This document shows positions 30,601 to 37,424 of a stretch of 64,000 bases of DNA, piece by piece; position 1 is the stretch's first letter, and every line of letters begins with the position of its first letter. Under the pieces are notes generated by a model. The model saw only the letters and a list, made by a program, of their open reading frames with translations, ran no database searches and was not told where the DNA came from. The position numbers and the translations under genes were made by a program. Origin of the DNA: Bryobacteraceae bacterium (GTDB taxonomy: Bacteria > Acidobacteriota > Terriglobia > Bryobacterales > Bryobacteraceae); NCBI GenBank assembly GCA_023384675.1, contig JAHDVK010000015.1:62001-126000 (forward strand), read 5' to 3'.

Positions 30601-31202
30601 ACACCCTGCCCAAGCCCGCCCGCGGCGGCAACGCCCTCGATAACGCCGTGGGCCGGCTGATCCTCAATAACTGGCAGATCTCCGGCATCACCAATATGAC
30701 TTCCGGCCAGCCCGACGGGATCGGCCTGAGTGTGCGCGGCCTCGGCGGCGCCGACGTCAACCGCATCTGGACAGGCTCGGAAACCATCGGCCCGCGCGTC
30801 GTCATCAATGGCAATCCCACCAAGAGCCGCGGCGACCGCGGCGAGTTCGCCTGGATCAACACCAACGTCTTTGGCCTGCCCGCCATCGGTTCCCAGGGTC
30901 TCGATTCCGGCGTTCGTCCCATCGTGCGCCCCGGCGATCATAGCTGGGACATCTCGATCTTCAAAAACGTTCCGTTGGGGGCGGAAACCCGTTACATCCA
31001 GCTCCGGCTCGAGATGTTCAACGCCTTCAACCAGGTCCGCTTCTCAGACTTCAACCGCTCCGCCACGTTCGACCGGGCCACCGGCCAGATCACCAATCTG
31101 CCCGCGGCGCTCGGCGGCGGCGGCGGCCGGTTTGGCTTCGGCGCCTTAACCGGAACCCAAGATCCCCGCCTGATCCAGTTGGCTGCTAAATTCTATTTTT
31201 AG
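27684..31202 (+). CDS. Oar-like TonB-dependent outer-membrane receptor with carboxypeptidase-regulatory-like domain
   Basis: 1172 residues from ATG 27684, behind AAGGAGC at 27669-27675. Residues 1-33 form a signal peptide ending PAQAQ. Residues about 35-115 are a carboxypeptidase-regulatory-like beta domain (SIIGFVKDSQQMAVVGAKVT), followed by a plug (VVTKSGTNEFHGTGYYFYRH) and a large beta-barrel rich in Asn/Tyr/Trp. It ends FYF with terminal aromatic residue, as outer-membrane proteins do. Such receptors are highly expanded in acidobacteria, probably for oligosaccharide or peptide uptake. The TAG stop shares a base with the GTG of the TPR gene, so a three-gene cassette follows. Confidence 0.88.
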   Translation: MQVSRKRGWAAAGFLLALAAIVMSVPAQAQLVSGSIIGFVKDSQQMAVVGAKVTLINPAQATSREVFTGADGGFVITPVQPGSYTVSVEAPGFKKFEQSNVRLFANDRLALGDILLQVGAVSETITVEGAVAQVQAQSAERAGVLTGNQVVDLALISRNFFDLARTIPGIVYTGGLGGIISNGNRGNQNNLMLDGVTNVDTGSNGGTLATTNIDMIAEFKVITNSQQAEFGRSSGAQINVVTKSGTNEFHGTGYYFYRHESLNANSWRNNMDGRQRQLYRFDFVGFNVGGPAYIPGKFNTNKDKFFFFIGHEWQNQLSPNSLRNVTVPTQAQRNGDFSATTEADGRPVIIRDPLANTPFPGNRIPTNRFSADGQKILNFYPMPNAMGIDPSFNFQSQVSDTFPRRENIYRGDYNINDKWRLYSRYIWTFSQQDKAYGQWNADYNIPFAPMNFGNPGWSFITNLTTVVNPTLTNEFIFGSSKNRLNIDPVDNTFDRAALGLQYQMPFRDADSLGLIQNWRYNVPNSPFTSFNGTPFRNFNHTWDITNNTSKIMGSHTFKAGAYLHHSQKDQTAFTSVNGNMWFNRNTQNPNDTNWAFSNALIGTWERIEQSNTVLNGEYRYWNAEWYAQDNWRVNSRLTIDYGMRFYWIQPQFDQALQTSSWNPALFDFGQRAALLQPGRDAAGQVVAVNPITGDQRPRALIGSIVNTGGSAFVGPLYANGMGRAGQGYPRGLIDNRGIHFAPRLGLAYRFMDKTVLRVGGGVFYDRFQGNPVFDTLPNPPSTIRPNFYFGTLDSIPPAAEGVFFPGNVIGFDRAGHVPSTYNWNVSIQRELPRGVLLDVGYVGSASNHNIGRVNTNYARFGSAWLPENQDPLNANPRFDGTTTKQINLYRPYLGHNDANLIGFGASSNYHSLQVSANRRMGRDLLFGIAYTWSKALGVTSGDGDFLHPENARMANYGVLAFDRRHNLVFNYTYTLPKPARGGNALDNAVGRLILNNWQISGITNMTSGQPDGIGLSVRGLGGADVNRIWTGSETIGPRVVINGNPTKSRGDRGEFAWINTNVFGLPAIGSQGLDSGVRPIVRPGDHSWDISIFKNVPLGAETRYIQLRLEMFNAFNQVRFSDFNRSATFDRATGQITNLPAALGGGGGRFGFGALTGTQDPRLIQLAAKFYF

Positions 31203-32323
31203 TGGCGCTGCTGTATCTTCTTCTCACGCTGGCCCTGGTCCAGGATCCCCTGGCCGAGGGCCAGCGTGCGTTTCAGGCCGGTGACTTGGCCGCGGCCGAA
31301 GCCGCTTTCCGTAAACACCTCGCCGCCCATCCCAACTCGGCCGAAGCCCTCTCCAACCTCGCCGCCGTTCATGCCCGCCGCCAGCAGTACCCTGAGGCGG
31401 TGCATCTATATCGCAACGCGCTCAAGGCCGATCCCTCTCTCACGCCCGTTCATTTCAACCTGGCAGTGTCGCTGATCCAGCTGCGAGAGTATGCCCCCGC
31501 CGCCGCACATCTGCGCACCTTCCTCAAAGGCTTTCCCAAGGAGGCGCGCGCCCGCCAGCTCCTGGGCCTCTGCCTTGTCGAAACCGGCGACCTGCGCCCC
31601 GCCCTCGATGAGCTTGAAGCGGCCTATGCGGCGAATCCCCGAGATGCTTCCATCGTCTTTTCTCTCGCCTACGCCCACGCCCGGGCCGGGAACGAACTGC
31701 GCTCGCTTCATTTTGTTGGACTCTCGGGCCGGCAGCCGGGGCTGGCTGCCCTCGTCGAAGGCTTGATCGATTACCGGCGCGGCCGGTTCGCCGAAGCCCG
31801 CGCCCATTTCGAACGCGCCATCCAGGCAGACCCCAACTCCGCCCCCGCGCTCGCCGCCCTCGGCCGCCTCCACTTGCTCGAAAACGACGATCCGCCCGCC
31901 ATCGAGTACCTCGAAAAAGCCATGCGCCTCAACCCGCAGGACGCCGAATCGATCTATCAGCTTGGCGTGCTCTACGACCGCGCCGGCCACGCCGCCAAGG
32001 GCCGCGACTACCTGCGACGCGCCCTCACCCTGCGCGCCGCCTACGCCGACCCCCATTACCAGCTCGGCCGCATCGCTTTCCGCGAAAATCGCTATCACGA
32101 GGCGCTGAACGAGTTGGAACAGGCCGCGAAGATCCTGCCCGACCAGGAGGCCATCCGCCTGCTCCTCGGACGCACCTATCAGGCGCTTGGCCGCGCCGCC
32201 GATGCCAAACGCGAATTCGCCGAAGTCCGGCGCCTCAAACAGCAGGTCGTCGAACGCGACCGCCTTCGCCTGGATTCCGACGCGCTCATGCGGGCCGAGC
32301 GCGAGGCCCCTGGCGCGCAATGA
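31202..32323 (+). CDS. TPR-repeat protein, probably exported
   Basis: 373 residues with a hydrophobic start (MALLYLLLTLALVQDPLAEG) and about nine tetratricopeptide repeats (for example HPNSAEALSNLAAVHARRQQ, DPNSAPALAALGRLHLLEND, NPQDAESIYQLGVLYDRAGH). The TPR array should act as a protein-binding scaffold in the periplasm. It starts one base before the receptor stop ends and overlaps the CRTAC1 gene by four bases, so the three are coupled. Exact partner unknown. Confidence 0.82.
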   Translation: MALLYLLLTLALVQDPLAEGQRAFQAGDLAAAEAAFRKHLAAHPNSAEALSNLAAVHARRQQYPEAVHLYRNALKADPSLTPVHFNLAVSLIQLREYAPAAAHLRTFLKGFPKEARARQLLGLCLVETGDLRPALDELEAAYAANPRDASIVFSLAYAHARAGNELRSLHFVGLSGRQPGLAALVEGLIDYRRGRFAEARAHFERAIQADPNSAPALAALGRLHLLENDDPPAIEYLEKAMRLNPQDAESIYQLGVLYDRAGHAAKGRDYLRRALTLRAAYADPHYQLGRIAFRENRYHEALNELEQAAKILPDQEAIRLLLGRTYQALGRAADAKREFAEVRRLKQQVVERDRLRLDSDALMRAEREAPGAQ

Positions 32324-34071
32324 AAACCCTGCTGGCTTTCGCGATCGCCGCCGGCGTCCTCTTCGCCCAGGGCGTGGCTTCCCGCGGCCTGAAGCCCCAA
32401 GCGCGCGGCAAGCCCTCGGGCATCCCCTTCCACGCCGCTTTCACAAACGTGGCGAAGGAGGCCGGCCTGCGCGCACCCGCCATCTATGGAGGCGTGGATA
32501 AAGTCGAGTATATTGTCGAAAATTCGGCCGGCGGTGTCGCCCTGTTCGACTTCGATGGCGACGGATTCATCGACATTTTCGTCCTGGGCGGCACGCGTTT
32601 CGGCGACCCGCCCCCCGAGGCCACCAACCGCCTGTACCGCAACCTGGGCGGTCTGAAATTCGACGACGTCACCGAAAAGGCCGGCCTGCGCCGTACGGGC
32701 TGGGCCAATTCCATTGCCATCGGCGACTTCGATAATGACGGCCACATCGACCTGTTCCTCACCTACTGGGGCGACAACGCGCTCTACCGGAACCGCGGCG
32801 ATGGCACGTTCGAGGACGTCACCGCCCGCGCAGGCCTCGTTCTGCCCCGCCGCGATGGCCGCCCCTACTGGTCCTCCGGCGCCACATTCATTGACTACGA
32901 CCGCGATGGCCGCCTTGACCTCTTCATCGCCAATTACATCGATTTCGACCTGAAATCCACTCCGAAACCCGGCGAAAACGCCAACTGCAATTGGAAAGGC
33001 ATTCCCGTCGCCTGCGGTCCGCGCGGTCTGAAAACCGCCCGCCACTGGCTGTTCCGCAACACTGGCCAAGGCCGCTTCGAGGACGTCAGCGAACAGTCCG
33101 GCATCGCCCGGCTCACCGCTTCCTTCGGAATGACCGCCGCCGCCACCGATTTCGACGGCGACGGCTGGCCCGACATCTACGTCGCCTGCGACTCCACGCC
33201 CTCCCTCTTCTTCCGCAACCAGCGCGATGGCGCCTTCTCCGAAGAAGGCATCGAGCGCGGCGTCGCCCTCAATGAAGACGGCATGGAGCAGGCCGGCATG
33301 GGCCTCGGCATCGGCGACTATAACCTCGACGGCCGCCTCGATATCCTCAAAACCCACTTCGCCGACGATACCCACATCCTCTACCGCAACGACGGCGAAG
33401 GCCAGTTCTCCGACGTCACCCTCGCCTCCGGTCTGGCCGTCGAAACCCGCTTCATCGGCTGGGGCGCCGGCATCCACGACTTCGATAACGACGGCTGGCC
33501 GGACCTGTTCATCGCCACCGGCAGCGTGTACCCCGAAACCGAACGGGATCTCCCCGCCTACCCTTACCGAACGCCCCCCCTGCTGTTCCGCAATCTCGAG
33601 GGCGCGCGCTTCGAGCAACTCTTCGAAGCCGCCGGTCCCGCATTCTCCGAACCCCTGCCCGCCCGAGGCGCCGCCGTCGCCGACCTCGACAACGACGGCG
33701 ATCTCGACATCGTCATCTGGAACCGAAACGAACCCCCAGCCCTCCTTCGCAACCATCTCAACCCGCCCGAACCCCGCAACTGGCTCCAGGTGGAACTGCA
33801 AGGCACGCGCTCCAACCGCGCCGCCATCGGCGCCCAGGTCACGCTTGAATACGGAGGACGCCTCCAGACCCAGGCCGTCCTCTCCCAAGCCAGCTTCTAT
33901 TCGGCAAATCCCCCCCGCTTGCACTTCGGCCTCGGCCGCAACACCGTCCAAAGCCTCACCGTCCTCTGGCCCGATGGAAAACGCGAACGCTTCGCGGTCA
34001 AGGATCTCAATCGTCTCCTGAAATTCACCGAAGGCGCGGGCCAGCCCTTGCCCCCCCTCCCACCCCAGTAA
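32320..34071 (+). CDS. CRTAC1-family protein (VCBS/FG-GAP repeats plus ASPIC/UnbV domain)
   Basis: 583 residues with a signal peptide (MKTLLAFAIAAGVLFAQGVA). At least seven Ca2+-loop repeats of the FG-GAP/VCBS type are visible (DFDGDGFIDIFVLGG, DFDNDGHIDLFLTYWGD, DYDRDGRLDLFIANY, DFDGDGWPDIYVACD, DYNLDGRLDILKTHF, DFDNDGWPDLFIATG, DLDNDGDLDIVIW), forming a propeller. The C-terminal ASPIC/UnbV domain (RAAIGAQVTLEYGG ... LTVLWPDGKRERF) completes the family. It is cell-surface or periplasmic. The last codons and stop fall at the left edge of the 0.53-kb direct repeat. Confidence 0.87.
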   Translation: MKTLLAFAIAAGVLFAQGVASRGLKPQARGKPSGIPFHAAFTNVAKEAGLRAPAIYGGVDKVEYIVENSAGGVALFDFDGDGFIDIFVLGGTRFGDPPPEATNRLYRNLGGLKFDDVTEKAGLRRTGWANSIAIGDFDNDGHIDLFLTYWGDNALYRNRGDGTFEDVTARAGLVLPRRDGRPYWSSGATFIDYDRDGRLDLFIANYIDFDLKSTPKPGENANCNWKGIPVACGPRGLKTARHWLFRNTGQGRFEDVSEQSGIARLTASFGMTAAATDFDGDGWPDIYVACDSTPSLFFRNQRDGAFSEEGIERGVALNEDGMEQAGMGLGIGDYNLDGRLDILKTHFADDTHILYRNDGEGQFSDVTLASGLAVETRFIGWGAGIHDFDNDGWPDLFIATGSVYPETERDLPAYPYRTPPLLFRNLEGARFEQLFEAAGPAFSEPLPARGAAVADLDNDGDLDIVIWNRNEPPALLRNHLNPPEPRNWLQVELQGTRSNRAAIGAQVTLEYGGRLQTQAVLSQASFYSANPPRLHFGLGRNTVQSLTVLWPDGKRERFAVKDLNRLLKFTEGAGQPLPPLPPQ

Positions 34072-34591
34072 CACCAATAGCAAAAAAATCCACCACCCCC
34101 TAACTCCATCACCCCAAATCACTTAACCCGCAAACACCCACCCCCCGCCCCCATTTTTCGCTCTTCTCTATGCTCTCTTTATAACGGGAGTCTTTCACAT
34201 GTCCACATCCAAACCGGCCGGCAAGGCCACCGGCCCGAAATCCGCCGCCGGCAAGGCCCGCTCGGCCCTCAATGCCCTCAAGCACGGCCGCTATTCCAAG
34301 CACCCGTCCATCCTCGCCATCGAGGACGCCGACGCCTTCCGCGACCTCTTCCGCACCTACCTCGCCCACTTCAACCCAGCCTCCCTCCTCGAAACCCGCC
34401 TCGTCCAGGAACTCACCCACATCGACTGGTCCCTCACCCGCTTCCGCACCCTCGAAACCGGCTTCCTCAACCAAACCCTCGACCTCCAAAACTCCCCCCT
34501 CGCCGGCCTCCCCGCTCCCGCCGACCCCCTCCAACGCCTCTGCTCCGGACTCCACCGCTCCGTCCAGGAATCCTCCTTCGCCCAATACCTC
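34054..34591. repeat. Direct repeat DR-L flanking the CRISPR-Cas island
   Basis: About 538 bases that match 41881-42418 in the same orientation. From 34063 to 34591 the offset is a constant 7827 bases, and I see one substitution (C at 34110, T at 41937). A one-base length difference in a C-run precedes that. Identity stops abruptly after CCCAATACCTC. The repeat holds the end of the CRTAC1 gene, a 127-base gap and the first 131 codons of a small gene. Confidence 0.9.
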
Positions 34592-34600
34592 CCCCCTTGA
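34199..34600 (+). pseudogene. Truncated copy of the small gene associated with the terminase-like element
   Basis: 133 codons, identical to the first 131 codons of the gene at 42026 (MSTSKPAGKATGPKSAAGKA, then RSALNALKHGRYSKHP), then a stop two codons later where the direct repeat ends. The GPKS-x-GKARS-x-NALKHG N-terminus occurs widely in acidobacterial and planctomycete proteins of unknown role. The truncated copy lost the C-terminal third and its terminase partners. Whether the shortened protein is made is unknown. Confidence 0.6.
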
Positions 34601-34642
34601 TGACCGCCGCCCCCGACAACCCAGCATCAACCCGCCCCACTC

Positions 34643-34675
34643 CTACGGCCGACTTCAGCCCCGCCCTGCCAATCC
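34643..34675. repeat. REP-like dispersed repeat, copy 2 (partial)
   Basis: CTCCTACGGCCGACTTCAGC followed by CCCGCCCTGCC is a shortened version of the repeats at 27182 and 41842. The rest of 34601-34758 is C-rich and carries no gene I can support. Confidence 0.5.
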
Positions 34676-34730
34676 CCCCCGCCCGTCGCCTCCTTCCTCT
34701 CCCAACACGCCCACCCCCAACAAAAACCGA

Positions 34731-34736
34731 TATACT
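34731..34736 (+). promoter_or_regulatory. TATACT -10-like box before the truncated gene and CRISPR array
   Basis: TATACT in an A-rich stretch (CAAAAACCGATATACTG), 22 bases before the ATG at 34759. No convincing -35 box. If active it would transcribe the truncated gene and run into the CRISPR array in the crRNA-sense direction. Confidence 0.3.
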
Positions 34737-34758
34737 GCCCTTATCTTTGACGCCCCCC

Positions 34759-34931
34759 ATGGCCCTCCAACTCAAACCCACCGATAAAATCCTCCATAAT
34801 TACCAACTCACCCTCCGCGAATTCCGCCACGCCTCCATCGAACACGAATCCGCTACCCGCTCCGCCTTCCAGACCCTCCTCGCCGAACTCGCCCGCCGCC
34901 GCGCCCCGGCGCCACCATCCGCCCTGATGTC
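34759..34931 (+). pseudogene. 5' fragment of a possible DNA methylase/R-M gene, cut by the CRISPR array
   Basis: The ATG starts MALQLKPTDKILHNYQLTLR, then EFRHASIEHESATRSAFQTL LAELARRR. The helical E-H-x-x-TR-x-AFQ-x-LL pattern resembles the N-terminus of large N6-adenine methylase/type ISP restriction proteins; this is a weak, memory-based resemblance. The coding sense ends where the first CRISPR repeat begins, and the frame then runs into repeats. A second fragment of the same gene family lies at 27241-27309. Confidence 0.45.
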
Positions 34932-37011
34932 ATCCTGGCTTGCCGGGAGTCGCGGCTTCGATACACTCTGGCGGCCAGCAGGCATCGAAGCGCACGGCTA
35001 TGGCTTGCCGGGAGTCGCGGCTTCGATACACTCGGCGGCGGTGGCTGCGGGCCCGTTGTTTGGCTATGGCTTGCCGGGAGTCGCGGCTTCGATACACTTG
35101 AGTGGATGCACTACGACCAAGGATATTAGCTATGGCTTGCCGGGAGTCGCGGCTTCGATACACTCCCCGGTGGTATCCAGATTGAGAGCGTCGCGCTATG
35201 GCTTGCCGGGAGTCGCGGCTTCGATACACTAGCATCGAGCACGCAGACGATTGCGGCGAGGCTATGGCTTGCCGGGAGTCGCGGCTTCGATACACTTCCA
35301 GGGATCTCCAGCCGCCCCTCAGTACAGCTATGGCTTGCCGGGAGTCGCGGCTTCGATACACTACCGATCCGTGCAGGCAATTCAGGCGCTACGCTATGGC
35401 TTGCCGGGAGTCGCGGCTTCGATACACTTATCCAAACTCGCTACCCCAACCGAACTGAGCTATGGCTTGCCGGGAGTCGCGGCTTCGATACACTGTCGGG
35501 AGTTCAATATCCCCGCTGACGTGCGCTATGGCTTGCCGGGAGTCGCGGCTTCGATACACTCGCGGCGCTTGTCCGCATCCGTCAGCCGGTGCTATGGCTT
35601 GCCGGGAGTCGCGGCTTCGATACACTCGCGGCGCTTGTCCGCATCCGTCAGCCGGTGCTATGGCTTGCCGGGAGTCGCGGCTTCGATACACTGTAAATTG
35701 GTATGTCTCAGACCTAGATACAGCTATGGCTTGCCGGGAGTCGCGGCTTCGATACACTTTTGCGCGTAATTCACCCGTCCCGCCTATAGCTATGGCTTGC
35801 CGGGAGTCGCGGCTTCGATACACTTTGACCACGCGCTCCAAGACGCGCTGATTAGCTATGGCTTGCCGGGAGTCGCGGCTTCGATACACTGCGCTGGCTA
35901 CGTGGTCAAGGCCGCTCTCAGCTATGGCTTGCCGGGAGTCGCGGCTTCGATACACTCGGCATCGCTGCCAGCGCCCGCAGTGCGGGCTATGGCTTGCCGG
36001 GAGTCGCGGCTTCGATACACTGTCTATCATCCCTTCCGTCCTTTCCTTCCAGCTATGGCTTGCCGGGAGTCGCGGCTTCGATACACTACGCATGATGGCC
36101 TCCTGTCGTCGTGCCGGGCTATGGCTTGCCGGGAGTCGCGGCTTCGATACACTGATGCGGTTTTCAGAATCGGCCGGCGTTCGGCTATGGCTTGCCGGGA
36201 GTCGCGGCTTCGATACACTCTCTGACCTCCATCTCCCACGGGTAGGGCAGCTATGGCTTGCCGGGAGTCGCGGCTTCGATACACTCGCCCGGTCGATCTC
36301 CAGCATGTATTCCTGGCTATGGCTTGCCGGGAGTCGCGGCTTCGATACACTTTGACCACGCGCTCCAAGACGCGCTGATTAGCTATGGCTTGCCGGGAGT
36401 CGCGGCTTCGATACACTGCGCTGGCTACGTGGTCAAGGCCGCTCTCAGCTATGGCTTGCCGGGAGTCGCGGCTTCGATACACTCGGCATCGCTGCCAGCG
36501 CCCGCAGTGCGGGCTATGGCTTGCCGGGAGTCGCGGCTTCGATACACTGTCTATCATCCCTTCCGTCCTTTCCTTCCAGCTATGGCTTGCCGGGAGTCGC
36601 GGCTTCGATACACTACGCATGATGGCCTCCTGTCGTCGTGCCGGGCTATGGCTTGCCGGGAGTCGCGGCTTCGATACACTGATGCGGTTTTCAGAATCGG
36701 CCGGCGTTCGGCTATGGCTTGCCGGGAGTCGCGGCTTCGATACACTCTCTGACCTCCATCTCCCACGGGTAGGGCAGCTATGGCTTGCCGGGAGTCGCGG
36801 CTTCGATACACTTCTGGCGTCACCCGCCCCGAACTCGCCGCCGCTATGGCTTGCCGGGAGTCGCGGCTTCGATACACTTTTGAGCCGGGGCAGTTCAATG
36901 ACTGCGGGTGCTATGGCTTGCCGGGAGTCGCGGCTTCGATACACTGCACCGGGAACAAGCCCCACACCGAACGCGGCTATGGCTTGCCGGGAGTCGCGGC
37001 TTCGATACACT
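34932..37011 (+). CRISPR. Type II-C CRISPR array, 32 repeats and 31 spacers
   Basis: Repeat unit 36 bp, beginning GCTATGGCTTGCCGGGAG and ending CGCGGCTTCGATACACT. Spacers are mostly 30 bp (period 66), with a few of 29 or 31. The first repeat (34932-34967) differs in its first four bases; the others look identical. Spacers 10 and 11 are the same, and spacers 14-20 recur as spacers 22-28 (527-bp offset), leaving 23 distinct spacers. The + strand is the crRNA sense because the tracrRNA anti-repeat is complementary to it. No AT-rich leader is seen at 34.9 kb. Each repeat holds TTGCCG, 16 bases, TACACT, a possible internal promoter. Confidence 0.97.
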
Positions 37012-37012
37012 A

Positions 37013-37055
37013 TTGGCCGCCTAACTTCCTTCGCAGAAGGGAGTTAGGCGGCCAA
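37013..37055. terminator. Strong hairpin between the array and cas2
   Basis: Arms of 20 bases (TTGGCCGCCTAACTTCCTTC and GAAGGGAGTTAGGCGGCCAA) pair with a single T-G mismatch around a three-base loop. It starts two bases after the last repeat and ends six bases before the cas2 stop, exactly where the + strand array and the minus-strand cas operon converge. There is no T-run, so its role as a bidirectional terminator is inferred from position and stability. Confidence 0.65.
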
Positions 37056-37061
37056 ATTCGC

Positions 37062-37424
37062 TCAGAAAAGCTCGAATTGCAACGGTGGATCCTCCGCTGA
37101 TTTCCGCCTTTTTCCAAACCACACCTCCATCTTTCCGTACTGGTAGTCGGTGACGGCCATGAGGCGAACCTGTCCGAGCGGTGGAAGTGAGCCGCGAATC
37201 CGCAGTCGGACAGCCTGAACGCTTTCTTCGCTGGCGGAGTAACGGGCATAGACGCTGAGCTGGAGTTGGACGAAACCCTGCTTCAGGAGCAGTTTGCGGA
37301 ACTGGGCGTAGTCGCGGCGCTGCTGTTTGGTTTCAACCGGCAGATCGAACATCGCGAAGAGCCACATCGCGCGGTACTCGCTGGGGATCTTTTTTGGGTC
37401 GGGCCATTTCCTGGGGTGGGACAC
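37062..37424 (-). CDS. cas2: CRISPR-associated endonuclease Cas2
   Basis: 120 residues from a GTG at 37422-37424, preceded by GGAG at 37432-37435 with seven-base spacing. The ferredoxin-like core begins YRAMWLFAMFDLPVETKQQR with the conserved Asp, followed by RDYAQFRKLLLKQGFVQLQL and SVYARY, and ends in LQFELF, typical of type II-C Cas2. It forms the spacer-integration complex with Cas1. It overlaps the 3' end of cas1 by about 92 bases. An internal ATG (MWLFAM) is a possible alternative start. Confidence 0.88.
   Translation of the reverse strand: MSHPRKWPDPKKIPSEYRAMWLFAMFDLPVETKQQRRDYAQFRKLLLKQGFVQLQLSVYARYSASEESVQAVRLRIRGSLPPLGQVRLMAVTDYQYGKMEVWFGKRRKSAEDPPLQFELF

Noticed and set aside
32179-34122. 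647-codon minus-strand frame opposite the CRTAC1 gene
   Set aside because: Gly/Glu/Val-rich shadow of the FG-GAP repeats; the + strand frame has the signal peptide and calcium-loop motifs.
35825-35950. Spacers 14 and 15 share a complementary stretch (TTGACCAC / GTGGTCAA)
   Set aside because: Only 8-9 bases match, as expected by chance; no spacer was seen to match other sequence in this window by eye.
34930-37047. Reading frames across the array giving repeated GLPGVAASIH or YRSRDSRQAIA peptides
   Set aside because: They are translations of CRISPR repeats with non-repeating spacers between; no start signal or family resemblance.
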